A stretch of 64,000 bases of DNA from Cribrihabitans_A neustonicus (GCF_048820895.1 NZ_JBMERQ010000007.1:62001-126000), one strand, 5' to 3'. Shown: positions 8,490-17,622, counted from the stretch's first letter. Numbers and translations: made by a program. Notes: generated by a model from the sequence alone, not told the origin.

Positions 8490-9368
8490 ATGGATAACCC
8501 GGACTGGAACCACATCCGTGCCTTTCTTGCCACCGCCGAGGCCGGATCCTTCTCGGCTGCGGCGCGCCAGTTGCGGCTGACCCAGCCGACGCTTTCCCGG
8601 CAGGTGGCGGCGCTGGAGGCGGAACTGGGCGTATTGCTGTTCGAACGGCTCGGCCGCAGCCTGGCGCTCACCGACGCGGGGCGGGAGCTGCTTGCGCATT
8701 CCCGCCGCATGGGTGACGCCGCCAGCGAGCTGGCGCTGACCGCGACAGGCCAGTCCCGCACCATTGAGGGAACGGTTCGTATCACCGCGAGCGACGTGAT
8801 GTCGGCCTATGTGCTGCCGCCGGTCCTTCAGCAGCTGCGCGCCCGGGCGCCGCGGCTCACCATTGACGTGGTGGCGGCCAATGATATCCGGGACCTGATG
8901 CGGCGCGAGGCCGATATCGCGATCCGCCACGTCCGGCCTGAGCAGCCCGGGCTGATCGCCCGGCTGGTACAGGAGGCGAGCGCGCATTTCTACGCAGCCA
9001 GCAGCTACCTGGACCTGCGCGGCCGTCCAGAAACGGTGGCGGATCTAAGCAGCCATGACTTCGTGAGCTTTGGCGATGCTGGCCGGTCGATCGAATTCTT
9101 CGCGCCAATCGGTATCCGTGTCACCGAAGCGAACTTCCGCGTCGGCTCCCAAAGCGGGCTGGTCGCCTGGGAACTGGTTAAGCGCGGCTTCGGCATCTCT
9201 CCGATGGCGGATAGCGTTGCCGGCGCCACGCCAGGGATCGAGCGGGTCCTGCCCGGGATGGAACCGGTTCTGTTCCCGGTCTGGCTCACCACCCACCGCG
9301 AGCTGCACACCAGCCGCAGGATCAGGCTGGTATACGATTTGCTGGCGGAGTTCTTTGCGGGACAGTGA
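8490..9368 (+). CDS. LysR family transcriptional regulator
   Basis: 292 residues from MDNPDW. The N-terminal winged helix-turn-helix (about 5-63, FLATAEAGSFSAAARQLRLT) and a periplasmic-binding-protein-like effector domain (about 88-290) are standard. An in-frame GTG at 8448 with AGGA 5 bases upstream would add 14 residues (MGIAEFWKGDIHFC) and cannot be excluded; I prefer the ATG because family members start about there. It lies divergent from the methyltransferase gene, so it probably regulates that gene and itself from the shared 8403-8489 region. Confidence 0.92.
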   Translation: MDNPDWNHIRAFLATAEAGSFSAAARQLRLTQPTLSRQVAALEAELGVLLFERLGRSLALTDAGRELLAHSRRMGDAASELALTATGQSRTIEGTVRITASDVMSAYVLPPVLQQLRARAPRLTIDVVAANDIRDLMRREADIAIRHVRPEQPGLIARLVQEASAHFYAASSYLDLRGRPETVADLSSHDFVSFGDAGRSIEFFAPIGIRVTEANFRVGSQSGLVAWELVKRGFGISPMADSVAGATPGIERVLPGMEPVLFPVWLTTHRELHTSRRIRLVYDLLAEFFAGQ

Positions 9369-9373
9369 CATGG

Positions 9374-9402
9374 AAAAAGCAGCGCACCGGCGGGTGCGCT
9401 GC
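9374..9402 (-). terminator. Intrinsic terminator of pheT transcript
   Basis: Read on the minus strand: a 10-bp perfect stem (GCAGCGCACC with GGTGCGCTGC), 4-base loop, then TTTTT. It lies 57 bases after the pheT stop. Confidence 0.88.
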
Positions 9403-9458
9403 CCAAGGTCATCTGAAAACTAGTGCCAGGACTTTTCGGCAAAGTCCCGGCCCCGGCG

Positions 9459-11855
9459 TTACCCCCGCAAGGTGCCGCCGGTCGCCTTGGTCACCTTGGC
9501 GATGATCTTCTCGCTCACCGCCTCGATGTCCTTCTCCTTCAGCGTCTTGTCCGCCGGCTGCAGCCGCACGGTGATCGCCAGCGACTTCTTGCCCTCGCCC
9601 AGGGAGCCGCCGATGAACTCGTCAAAAACGCGCACGTCCTCGATCAGCGCCTTGTCAGCACCGGCGGCGGCATTGACGAGGGTCAGCGCCTCGACTTCCT
9701 CATCCACCACGAAGGCAAAATCGCGTTCCACGGCCTGCAGGTCGCTCTGCTGCAGCGCAGGGCGTGTAGCGGAAGACTTGCGCGGCAGCGGGATTTCTTC
9801 CGGCCAGATGGTGAAGGCCACAGCCGCGCCCTTGATGCCCATCTCGCGCAGCACCTTGGGGTGCAGCTCGCCAAAGACGCCAAGCGTCTTCTTGGGGCCG
9901 AGGCAGATGCGGCCGTGCCGGCCCGGGTGCCACCAGGAGGCACCGCCGCGCAGGATCTGCAGCTTGGCAGGGGCGCCGATGGCAGCGAGCACCGCCTCGA
10001 TATCCGCCTTGGCGTCATAGAGATCCACCGCGCGCGAGGCGCCGTGCACATCCTTCGGCCCGGTGCGGCCCACCAGGAGCCCTGCAATCTGGCCCGTCTG
10101 CTCGCCCGGCTCGCCGCCGTGGAACACCGGCCCTGCCTCGTACAGCGCGAGGTCCATGAAGCCGCGCGCCTGGTTGCGGGCGGCCGCCTGCAACAGGCCC
10201 GGCAGCAGGTCGGGGCGCATGTGCGACATTTCCGAGGAGATCGGGTTGGCCAGCATCGTCGCATCATCGCCGCCGCCGAACAGCGCCGCCGAGGGCTTGT
10301 CGATGAAGGTGTAGCTCACGATCTCGTTGTAGCCAAGGCTCGCACAGGTGCGCCGCGCCAACTGCTGGCGGCGCTGCTGCGGGGTCATCACCGGTTTGGG
10401 GATGCCAGGCGTCAGCCGCCGCAGCGGCTTGCCCACAAGCTTGGTGAGCGAGGCTATGCGGGCCACTTCTTCGACCAGATCGGCCTCGCCCTGCACGTCC
10501 GGACGCCAGCTCGGCACATGCGCGAGATTGCCCTCCAGCTGGAAGCCCAGCCGGGTCAGGGTCTGGCGCTGGTCGCTTTCCGGGATCTCCATGCCGACCA
10601 GAGACTGTACCCGGGCCGGGTCCAGCTTGTAGGCGCGGGAGTGATCCGGCACGTCGCCCGCGATCACCACTTCCGACGGCTCGCCGCCGCAGAGCTCGAG
10701 GATCATCTGCGTGGCGCGGTGCAGGCCCTCGATGGTGTATTCCGGATCGACGCCGCGCTCGAAACGGTAGCGCGCGTCTGAGTTGATCTTCAGCGCGCGC
10801 CCCGTGGTGGCGATCTGCACGTGGTCCCAGAAGGCGCTTTCCAGGAACACGTCCACGGTCTCTTCGGTGCAGCCGGTCGCCGCACCGCCCATGATGCCCG
10901 CGATGCTTTCCGGGCCGTTTTCGTCGGAGATCACCATCTGGCCCGCGCCGAGGGTGTATTCCTTCTCGTCGAGCGCCTTCAGCACCTCGCCGCCCGCCGC
11001 GCGGTGGACGCGCAGACTGCCTTCCACCTTGGCGGCGTCGAAGACGTGCAGCGGGCGGTTCTGGTCGAAGGTGAAGAAGTTAGTGATGTCCACCAGCGCG
11101 GAGATCGGGCGCAGCCCGATCGCGGTGAGCCGGTCCTGCAGCCACTGCGGCGAGGGTCCGTTCTTCACGCCGCGGATCAGCCGGCCGGAGAACAGCGGGC
11201 AGCCGTCCAGCGTGTCTTCGTCGATGGAGACCTTGATCGGGCTTTCGAAGCTGCCCTGCACCACCTCATGCGGCTGTGTTTTCAGCGTGCCGAGGCCGCG
11301 CGCCGCGAGGTCGCGGGCGATGCCATGCACGCCGAGCGCATCGGGGCGGTTCGGGGTGATCGCGATCTCGATCACCGGGTCGACCTTGGCCGGGTCGTTT
11401 TCCGCCAGCCAGTCGATGAACCTTTCGCCGACCTCGCCCGAAGGCAGCTCGATGATGCCGTCATGCTCCTCGCTCAGCTCCAGCTCGCGTTCGGAGGCCA
11501 TCATGCCGAAGCTTTCGATGCCGCGGATCTTGCCGACGCCGATGGTGATGTCGAGGCCGGGGATGTACATGCCCGGCTTGCAGACCACCACGGTGATGCC
11601 CTCGCGCGCGTTGGGGGCGCCGCAGATGATCTGCATCTCGCCCTCGTCGGTGTCGACCTTGCAGACGCGCAGCTTGTCGGCGTCGGGGTGCTTCTCGGCG
11701 TGTTTCACGTAGCCGAGGGTGAAGTCCTTCAGCCGCTCGGCCGGGTTGGTGACGCCTTCCACCTCCAGCCCGAGGTCGGTCAGCGCCTCGGTGATCTCGG
11801 CGACGGAGGCGTCGGTGTCGAGGTGGTCTTTCAGCCAGGACAGCGTGAATTTCAT
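9459..11855 (-). CDS. pheT: Phenylalanine-tRNA ligase beta subunit
   Basis: 798 residues, the usual length. Order: tRNA-binding OB fold (about 40-150, with the VVVCKPGM segment), B3/B4 editing domain (about 205-390), B5 domain (about 400-475), the catalytic-like core, and a C-terminal anticodon-binding FDX-ACB domain (about 700-798, beginning QQSDLQAVERDFAFVVD). It forms the alpha2-beta2 enzyme with PheS that charges tRNA-Phe. The start is the ATG at 11855 (MKFTLSWLKDHL); the frame is open upstream but not protein-like. About 490 bases and a small membrane gene separate it from pheS. Confidence 0.97.
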   Translation of the reverse strand: MKFTLSWLKDHLDTDASVAEITEALTDLGLEVEGVTNPAERLKDFTLGYVKHAEKHPDADKLRVCKVDTDEGEMQIICGAPNAREGITVVVCKPGMYIPGLDITIGVGKIRGIESFGMMASERELELSEEHDGIIELPSGEVGERFIDWLAENDPAKVDPVIEIAITPNRPDALGVHGIARDLAARGLGTLKTQPHEVVQGSFESPIKVSIDEDTLDGCPLFSGRLIRGVKNGPSPQWLQDRLTAIGLRPISALVDITNFFTFDQNRPLHVFDAAKVEGSLRVHRAAGGEVLKALDEKEYTLGAGQMVISDENGPESIAGIMGGAATGCTEETVDVFLESAFWDHVQIATTGRALKINSDARYRFERGVDPEYTIEGLHRATQMILELCGGEPSEVVIAGDVPDHSRAYKLDPARVQSLVGMEIPESDQRQTLTRLGFQLEGNLAHVPSWRPDVQGEADLVEEVARIASLTKLVGKPLRRLTPGIPKPVMTPQQRRQQLARRTCASLGYNEIVSYTFIDKPSAALFGGGDDATMLANPISSEMSHMRPDLLPGLLQAAARNQARGFMDLALYEAGPVFHGGEPGEQTGQIAGLLVGRTGPKDVHGASRAVDLYDAKADIEAVLAAIGAPAKLQILRGGASWWHPGRHGRICLGPKKTLGVFGELHPKVLREMGIKGAAVAFTIWPEEIPLPRKSSATRPALQQSDLQAVERDFAFVVDEEVEALTLVNAAAGADKALIEDVRVFDEFIGGSLGEGKKSLAITVRLQPADKTLKEKDIEAVSEKIIAKVTKATGGTLRG

Positions 11856-12343
11856 CGGTCGGGGGCCCCTTGGCAGATGTGCGTGATTGCCAGAGGCAAT
11901 GGCAAAGAATGCGGCAGGGTGCAAGGGTGCGGGCGTGTTGGGGGCGAGGATCGCGGGGAGTGAGGTGGAAATGCCCGGGATGGGCAGCGGCAACGGATGA
12001 GCCGCGCGCTCGCCTGACCGCGGGGAGGCGAACCAACAGTCGTGTTTGGCAGTTTATGCCGGCCCAGTCCGAAGAAGGCCGATGTCTGCGCTGGCGGCAC
12101 CAAATCGCCTGCCCGTGCAGGCGGTCAGGCGATCGCGCGGCGGCCTCTCGGCCTTGATTCCGCGCTTGCGGAGAGCAACACGGGCAAAGCCAATCTATTG
12201 GAAGTAAACGTATCTATCTATCACTGAGCATCGCGCCGGACCCGAGGGTCGGCGCAATCGCGCCCGCGCCGTGCTGAAAGCACGCCTTCGGCGTGGCGGG
12301 CCGGGTCGAGCGCGACGCGGGGCTGCGCCCCGCGACAGTCTGA
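11856..12343. other. Intergenic region upstream of pheT
   Basis: About 490 bases with no supported gene between the small membrane gene and pheT on the minus strand. The end nearest the small gene holds a run of hairpins (12233-12334). An AT-richer patch at about 12190-12225 (TATCTATCTATCACTGAGC on the plus strand) could hold a separate pheT promoter, but no clear hexamers stand out. Confidence 0.45.
12233..12334. repeat. Cluster of hairpins after the pheS-linked small gene
   Basis: Three inverted repeats in about 100 bases: 12233-12255 (GCGCC..GGACCC with GGGTC-GGCGC, one bulge), 12281-12295 (CACGCC TTC GGCGTG) and 12316-12334 (CGCGGGGC TGC GCCCCGCG). None is followed by a T-run on the minus strand. 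It looks like a REP-type dispersed element or a structured attenuator rather than a simple terminator. Confidence 0.5.
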
Positions 12344-12640
12344 CTAGCGTTTGAAGCTCTTGAGCTTCGCCTTGGTACCCCAAAAAAGGTTGCGCTTTTT
12401 CTGTTCCGAATTCTTCCGTTTGGCCCATCCCCGCATTGCAAAGAGGAGAAAGATCTGCAGCGGCAGCATGATCGCGTAGCCGTAGAGCTGCGCGGCCCAG
12501 CCGGGAGCGTTTTCTGCGACCACAACCCAACAGACGAGCCCCGCGAGGAACAGGCCAAAGATCTGCCAGAGTTTCAGCCTGCTTGAACGGTCCTGAAACC
12601 ACTCGATGCAGGCAGAAACATATAGGCCGAAGACCTGCAC
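12344..12640 (-). CDS. Small membrane protein between pheS and pheT
   Basis: 98 residues with two probable transmembrane helices (about 23-42, LWQIFGLFLAGLVCWVVVA, and about 50-68) and a strongly basic C-terminal tail (KRKNSEQKKRNLFWGTKAKLKSFKR, shown here only as its character). Function unknown. The GTG start directly abuts the TAA of pheS, so translation is probably coupled; no strong independent ribosome binding site is seen. Similar small genes between pheS and pheT are, as I recall, common in roseobacters. A later internal start cannot be excluded. Confidence 0.7.
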   Translation of the reverse strand: MQVFGLYVSACIEWFQDRSSRLKLWQIFGLFLAGLVCWVVVAENAPGWAAQLYGYAIMLPLQIFLLFAMRGWAKRKNSEQKKRNLFWGTKAKLKSFKR

Positions 12641-13714
12641 TTACCTGCTGAGCCCGCCATGCAGAGCCGGCACGTCGAGGCTCTGGAAGCCGTAGTGGCG
12701 CAGCCAGCGCAGGTCGCTGTCGAAGAAGGCGCGCAGGTCCGGGATGCCGTATTTCAGCATCGCCAGACGGTCGATGCCGATGCCGAAGGCGAAGCCCTGG
12801 TAGACCTCCGGGTCGATGCCGCCCGCGGCGATCACCTTGGGGTGCACCATGCCGGAGCCGAGGATCTCCATCCAGTCGTCGCCTTCGCCGATCTTCAGCG
12901 TGCCGCCCTCCCAGGAGCAGCGGATGTCGACCTCGGCGGAAGGTTCCGTGAAGGGGAAATGCGAGGCGCGGAAGCGCAGCTCTACGTCATCCACTTCGAA
13001 GAAGGACTTCACGAACTCCTCCAGCACCCACTTGAGGTTCGCCATCGAGATGTCCTTGTCGAGCGCCAGGCCCTCGACCTGGTGGAACATCGGCGTGTGG
13101 GTCTGGTCGTAGTCGGCGCGGTAGACGCCGCCCGGGCAGATGATGCGCAGGGGCGCGCCCATCTTCTCCATCGCGCGGATCTGCACCGGCGAGGTGTGGG
13201 TGCGCAGCACATGCGGCGGGCGGTCGTCGCCCTCGGCACGGTGCATGTAGAAGGTGTCCATCTCGGCCCGCGCGGGGTGGTGGCCGGGGATGTTCAGCGC
13301 GTCGAAATTGTACCAGTCGGTGTCGATGCGCGGGCCTTCGGCAACCGAGAAGCCCAGTTCGGCAAAGATCGCGGTGATCTCTTCCTGGACCTGGGTGATC
13401 GGGTGCAGGCTGCCCTGGCGCCGCGGCCGTGTGGGCAAGGTCACGTCCAGCCACTCGCTGCGCAGGCGCTCGTCCAGCGCGGCATCGGCCAGCGCCATCT
13501 TCTTTGCCGCCAGGGCCGAGTTGATCTCATCCTTCAGCGCGTTCAGCGCGGGGCCCGCGGTCTGGCGCTCCTCGGGCGTCATCTTGCCCAGCTCGCGCAT
13601 CTTCAGCGCCACTTCGCCCTTCTTGCCGACGGCCGCGACGCGGATCGCCTCCAGCGCGGCCTCGTCGCCGGCATCCGCAATCTGACCCAGATATTTTGCC
13701 TTAAGATCGTCCAT
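12641..13714 (-). CDS. pheS: Phenylalanine-tRNA ligase alpha subunit
   Basis: 357 residues. An N-terminal coiled-coil (about 1-85) binds tRNA. The class II catalytic core carries motif 2 (FHQVEGLALD region, about 215-230) and motif 3 (GFAFGIGIDRLAMLKYGI, about 307-325). It makes Phe-AMP and charges tRNA-Phe together with PheT. I start at the ATG at 13714 with GAGGGG 5 bases upstream; a GTG one codon earlier is also possible. Confidence 0.97.
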   Translation of the reverse strand: MDDLKAKYLGQIADAGDEAALEAIRVAAVGKKGEVALKMRELGKMTPEERQTAGPALNALKDEINSALAAKKMALADAALDERLRSEWLDVTLPTRPRRQGSLHPITQVQEEITAIFAELGFSVAEGPRIDTDWYNFDALNIPGHHPARAEMDTFYMHRAEGDDRPPHVLRTHTSPVQIRAMEKMGAPLRIICPGGVYRADYDQTHTPMFHQVEGLALDKDISMANLKWVLEEFVKSFFEVDDVELRFRASHFPFTEPSAEVDIRCSWEGGTLKIGEGDDWMEILGSGMVHPKVIAAGGIDPEVYQGFAFGIGIDRLAMLKYGIPDLRAFFDSDLRWLRHYGFQSLDVPALHGGLSR

Positions 13715-13890
13715 CACGGCCCCTCGAATTCTGCTTGTGCCCTGCTACCACAGAGAGGGCTGAAAGCAAGGCCCGCGGCGCTGCAAGCCGCGCGGCTGTG
13801 GCTTTTGCGGGGCGCAGAGCGGCGCTGATTGCAAGGCCCAGATGTGCTATTCTGCCCCCATCCCGCAACGGCAGAACCCGGAGGTCCGCC

Positions 13891-14526
13891 ATGGCTCATG
13901 TGGATTGGTACGTCGAGGCGCGCAGCTTTGGCAATTGCAACTGCAACTACGGCTGCCCCTGCCAGTTCGAGGACCTGCCCACCCACGGGCATTGCACCGG
14001 GTTCGAGGTGATCCACGTCGACAAGGGGCATTTCGGGGAGACTGACCTGACTGGCACCCGTGCTGCCCTGCTCTATGCCTGGCCCGGCCCGATCTTTGAA
14101 GGCGGCGGCGCTTTGCAGGCGGTGATCGACGAGCGCGCGTCGGAGGCGCAGCGCGACGCGCTTGAAACCGTGCTGACGGGCGGCGAAACCGACGCGGAGG
14201 CCACCCATTGGTGGGTGTACCGCGCCATGTGCGACACCGTCCACGAGACGCTGGTGAGGCGGATCGATTACGAGGCGGACATCGAAAAGCGCACAGCAAA
14301 AGTTGAGATCGCGGGCGTTCTCTCCGCCTCGGGCCGCCCGATCCGGGCCCCGCATGGCGGCGGCGAGCACCGGGTGCGCATCGACATTCCCGGCGGCATC
14401 GAATTCACCCTGGCAGAAGTCGGGAGCGGCTCGTCGAAGTCCACCGGCGCGATCAAACTGGACCTTGAGGATACCTACGGCCAATGGGCGGTGATCCGGC
14501 ACGGCCCGCACGGGATTGCCGCCTGA
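13891..14526 (+). CDS. DUF1326 domain-containing protein
   Basis: 211 residues. The family is of unknown function. Its hallmark is a cysteine cluster near the N-terminus, here CNCNYGCPC (Cys16, 18, 22 and 24) plus Cys35, which looks like a metal- or redox-active site. No signal peptide or membrane segment is visible. CGGAGG precedes the ATG. It converges, 6 bases away, with a monothiol glutaredoxin-MauE fusion; both proteins carry CxC-type cysteine motifs, so a shared thiol or metal role is plausible but unproven. Confidence 0.88.
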   Translation: MAHVDWYVEARSFGNCNCNYGCPCQFEDLPTHGHCTGFEVIHVDKGHFGETDLTGTRAALLYAWPGPIFEGGGALQAVIDERASEAQRDALETVLTGGETDAEATHWWVYRAMCDTVHETLVRRIDYEADIEKRTAKVEIAGVLSASGRPIRAPHGGGEHRVRIDIPGGIEFTLAEVGSGSSKSTGAIKLDLEDTYGQWAVIRHGPHGIAA

Positions 14527-14532
14527 CCTGGC

Positions 14533-15318
14533 TCAGCTCAGCAGCATCCACGCGCCCATGCCCGCCATCATCAGGTTCTCTGTAAGCGAGACGAACCCCA
14601 AGGGCACTTCGCTGCTGCCGCCCATGCAGGCGCATTTCAGTTCCCGCTTGTCGATGTAGACGGCCTTGAACACGGATACCGCGCCCACGGTGCCGATGAT
14701 AAGCGCAAGCGGGGCGGCAAGCCAGATCATCACGCCAGCCAGCATCAGAAGGCCCGCCAGTCCCTCGGCAAAAGGGTAGGCATAGGCGTAGGGCACGTAC
14801 CGGCGCGCCAGCAGGTCATAGTTGAGAAACATGCTGGAGAAGCTCTCCACGTCGCGCAGCTTTTGCAGCGCCAGCAGGCACATGGAAATGGCAACGAACC
14901 AGAACAGTGTCCGCCCGGCCCCGATCGCGCCGAAGGCGGCCCACTGGCCGGCCAAGGCAATGCCCAGCGCCATTGCAAACAGAGCAATCACCGGAACGTA
15001 GGTGGTTTCGCCCTCCTGACGCAGCGGGATACCGAAATGGGCCCGCAGGTCGTCATACCCGCCGATCCGCTCGCCGCCGATATAGGTCTGCGGCGTGGTG
15101 CTGACGCCTGCCTCTTCCCGGAAACGGTCGACCTCCTCCCGGGTCGTGAGGCGGTGATCCTCGACCTCATGCCCTTTCCAGCGCAGCAAGGCTTTGGACT
15201 TGAGCCCGTAGGGGCAGAGATGGCCCGGCATGTCCATACGATAGAGTTCGGCTGTTCCGGCGTCCGAAGCGGTCCGGCCCGGTTGATGTGGGGTTCTCGT
15301 GGTGGTGTCGGATGTCAT
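14533..15318 (-). CDS. Glutaredoxin-MauE/DoxX-like membrane fusion protein
   Basis: 261 residues. Residues about 22-98 are a glutaredoxin domain with active site CPYG (Cys35); the second cysteine is absent, so it is of the one-cysteine type. TPQTYIGGERIGGYDDL is the usual glutathione-binding cis-Pro/GG region. Residues about 108-260 hold four membrane helices of the MauE/DoxX type, with a CxC (Cys229, Cys231, in KCACMGG) facing one side. This would place a thiol relay at the inner membrane. GGGAGG precedes the ATG. The partner substrate is unknown. Confidence 0.87.
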   Translation of the reverse strand: MTSDTTTRTPHQPGRTASDAGTAELYRMDMPGHLCPYGLKSKALLRWKGHEVEDHRLTTREEVDRFREEAGVSTTPQTYIGGERIGGYDDLRAHFGIPLRQEGETTYVPVIALFAMALGIALAGQWAAFGAIGAGRTLFWFVAISMCLLALQKLRDVESFSSMFLNYDLLARRYVPYAYAYPFAEGLAGLLMLAGVMIWLAAPLALIIGTVGAVSVFKAVYIDKRELKCACMGGSSEVPLGFVSLTENLMMAGMGAWMLLS

Positions 15319-15395
15319 CGCGCCCTCCCGATCATTTCCGGATATAGGAAGAAACGCCTCTCCCCTGCGGGAAGGTTCCCGGCGGGGCCGATACG

Positions 15396-15421
15396 AAAAA
15401 AGCCGCCCTGACGGGCGGCTT
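15396..15421 (-). terminator. Intrinsic terminator of rpmI-rplT
   Basis: On the minus strand: a 9-bp stem (AAGCCGCCC with GGGCGGCTT, 4-base loop) running into TTTTTT, about 26 bases after the rplT stop. Confidence 0.9.
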
Positions 15422-15447
15422 TCCTAAACCTTGCGAGCGGACGGGCC

Positions 15448-15813
15448 TTAAGCGGCCAGCGCGTCCTGAGCCTGGCGCACGATGGCACCAAAGGCTTCGG
15501 GCTCGTGCACGGCCAGATCGGCCAGAACCTTGCGGTCCACTTCGATGCCGGCCAGGGTCAGGCCGTTGATGAAGCGGGAATAGGTCAGCGCCTCGTCGTG
15601 GCTGCGGACAGCGGCGTTGATCCGCTGAATCCACAGCGCGCGGAAGTTGCGCTTGCGGTTCTTGCGGTCGCGGGTTGCGTACTGGTTCGCCTTGTCGACG
15701 GCCTGACGGGCAACCTTGAAGGTATTCTTGCGGCGGCCGTAGTAACCTTTGGCTGCCTTGATGACCTTCTTGTGACGGGCGTGAGTCGTGGTACCACCTT
15801 TAACGCGGGACAT
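15448..15813 (-). CDS. rplT: 50S ribosomal protein L20
   Basis: 121 residues, basic, starting MSRVKGGTTTHARHKKVIKAAKGYYGRR, of which the first 20 are the family signature. Binds 23S rRNA early in 50S assembly and, in other bacteria, represses its own operon. It lies 15 bases after rpmI in a two-gene operon. infC, the usual third member, is not next to it; pyk is upstream instead. Confidence 0.98.
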   Translation of the reverse strand: MSRVKGGTTTHARHKKVIKAAKGYYGRRKNTFKVARQAVDKANQYATRDRKNRKRNFRALWIQRINAAVRSHDEALTYSRFINGLTLAGIEVDRKVLADLAVHEPEAFGAIVRQAQDALAA

Positions 15814-15828
15814 ATCTCAGATCTCCTC

Positions 15829-16029
15829 TTAGCGGTCGTAGGGCATGAAGCCCTTGACGATCTTTGCGTCGGGGGCCGACAGGACCGTGGTGCCACGGGC
15901 GTCACGGATGAATTTCTTGGTGCGCTTGATCATGCCGTGGCGCTTGCCGGCCTGACCGCCGATGACCTTGCCGGTCGCGGTGACCTTGAAGCGCTTCTTG
16001 GCGCTCGATTTCGTCTTCATTTTGGGCAT
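15829..16029 (-). CDS. rpmI: 50S ribosomal protein L35
   Basis: 66 residues, MPKMKTKSSAKKRFKVTATG at the start and KGFMPYDR at the end, both typical. The ATG at 16029 has AAGGAG 7 bases upstream, so the longer upstream frame is not used. First gene of the rpmI-rplT operon; the 147 bases between it and pyk hold its promoter and any L20-responsive leader. Confidence 0.97.
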   Translation of the reverse strand: MPKMKTKSSAKKRFKVTATGKVIGGQAGKRHGMIKRTKKFIRDARGTTVLSAPDAKIVKGFMPYDR

Positions 16030-16176
16030 TTCCGTCTCCTTTTCAGGTCGGGTTAAACGCGACTCGGCATGCCACTGGAGCCGGACGCGCAAAGGAAGCC
16101 GCTCTATAGGAGGGGCCGGAGCGGATGGCAAGCCTTTTTCGGAGCCTGCCGCCGCTGCCCCGCCAGCCGGTTCAGA

Positions 16177-17622
16177 TCACTCCGGGTCGGTGCTGTAGAT
16201 CAGCCGCTCGTCGCAAGGCGCGACGCGCAGGATGTTGGTAGAGCCCGGCACGTTGAAGGGCACCCCCGCGGTGACGACGATCTGGTCTGTTCCGTCAGCA
16301 AAGCCGCCAGCCCGGGCGGCGCGCGCCGCCGCGACCACAGCCCCCTTAAAGCGGCTCAGCTCCGGCGTCATCACGCAGTGGCAGCCCCAGCTGAGGCACA
16401 GCCGCCGCGCGGTGGCCTGCACCGAGGTCATCGCGATGATCGGCACGCCGGGCCGCTCGCGCGCGGTCAGAAGCGCGGTGGTGCCGGACTGGGTAAAGCA
16501 GCAAATCGCCTTGATCTCGGTCTTCTCGGCGATCTCGCGGGCCGCGGCGACGATGGCGTCGGCCACCGTCGTGCCCTTGGCCGAGCGCGAGGCATTGATG
16601 ATCTGGGTATAGGTCGGATCGGCCTCCACCTCGGCAGCGACCTTGTCCATGGTCCGCACCGCCTGCACCGGGTACTGGCCGGCCGCAGATTCGGCGCTCA
16701 GCATGATGGCGTCGGAACCCTCGTAGATGGCGGTGGCCACGTCCGAAACCTCGGCCCGGGTCGGCATCGGGCTTTCAATCATGCTCTCCAGCATCTGGGT
16801 GGCCACGATCACCGGCTTGGCCGCCGCCCGGCACTTGCGCACCAGCCGCTTCTGGATCGGCGGCACCGCAGCCACGGGCAGTTCCACCCCCAGATCGCCG
16901 CGCGCCACCATAATGCCGTCGGAGGCGTCGAGGATGGCTTCGAAATCCTCCACCGCCTGCGGCTTTTCGATCTTCGACAGCACCGCGGCGCGGCCATCGG
17001 CGAGCGCGCGCGCCTCGTAGACGTCCTTGGCGCGCTGCACGAACGACAGCGCCAGCCAATCGACGCCGAGGTCACAGACAAATTCCAGGTCGGCCCGGTC
17101 CTTCTCCGACAGCGCCGCCAGCGGCAGCACGACGTCGGGCACGTTCACCCCCTTGCGGTTGGAGATGGTGCCGCCGGTTTCCACCGTGCAATCGGCGAAG
17201 TCGGGGCCGCAGTCATCCACTGCCAGGCGGATCTTGCCATCGTTGACCAAAAGGTGCGCACCGGGCTCCAGCGCCTGGAAGATTTCCGGATGCGGCAGGC
17301 AGACACGGTTTGAATCACCCTCGGCCGTATCGAGATCGAGCCGGAATTTCGCACCTTCGGCCAGTTCCTCGGCCCCGCGGGCGAAAACCCCGACCCTGAG
17401 CTTCGGGCCCTGGAGGTCGGCAAGGATGGCGATCGGGCTGCCGACATCGGCCTCCACCTGGCGGATGATCTTGTGCTTCTCGGCAATTTCCGGGTGGCTG
17501 CCATGCGACATGTTGAGCCGGAACACATCGGCACCGGCCTCGTGCAGGGCGCGGATGGTGTCATAGGTCTCCGAGGCAGGCCCCAAAGTGGCGACGATTT
17601 TCACATTCCGCGAACGTTTCAT
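16177..17622 (-). CDS. pyk: Pyruvate kinase
   Basis: 481 residues. Converts phosphoenolpyruvate and ADP to pyruvate and ATP in glycolysis. Signatures: RNVKIVATLGPAS near the start, FRLNMSHG (about 33-40), the active-site block IMVARGDLGVELP (about 240-252), and VIVATQMLESM (about 273-283). The C-terminal domain is complete. AGGA precedes the ATG at 17622. The gene is divergent from a small DUF6868 gene. Confidence 0.97.
   Translation of the reverse strand: MKRSRNVKIVATLGPASETYDTIRALHEAGADVFRLNMSHGSHPEIAEKHKIIRQVEADVGSPIAILADLQGPKLRVGVFARGAEELAEGAKFRLDLDTAEGDSNRVCLPHPEIFQALEPGAHLLVNDGKIRLAVDDCGPDFADCTVETGGTISNRKGVNVPDVVLPLAALSEKDRADLEFVCDLGVDWLALSFVQRAKDVYEARALADGRAAVLSKIEKPQAVEDFEAILDASDGIMVARGDLGVELPVAAVPPIQKRLVRKCRAAAKPVIVATQMLESMIESPMPTRAEVSDVATAIYEGSDAIMLSAESAAGQYPVQAVRTMDKVAAEVEADPTYTQIINASRSAKGTTVADAIVAAAREIAEKTEIKAICCFTQSGTTALLTARERPGVPIIAMTSVQATARRLCLSWGCHCVMTPELSRFKGAVVAAARAARAGGFADGTDQIVVTAGVPFNVPGSTNILRVAPCDERLIYSTDPE

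Noticed and set aside
9423..10781. 452-codon open frame on the plus strand
   Set aside because: Antisense to pheT; composition is that of a mirrored coding frame.
16030..16176. L20-binding leader or riboswitch upstream of rpmI
   Set aside because: Expected by analogy, but I could not draw a convincing pseudoknot or conserved fold by eye.
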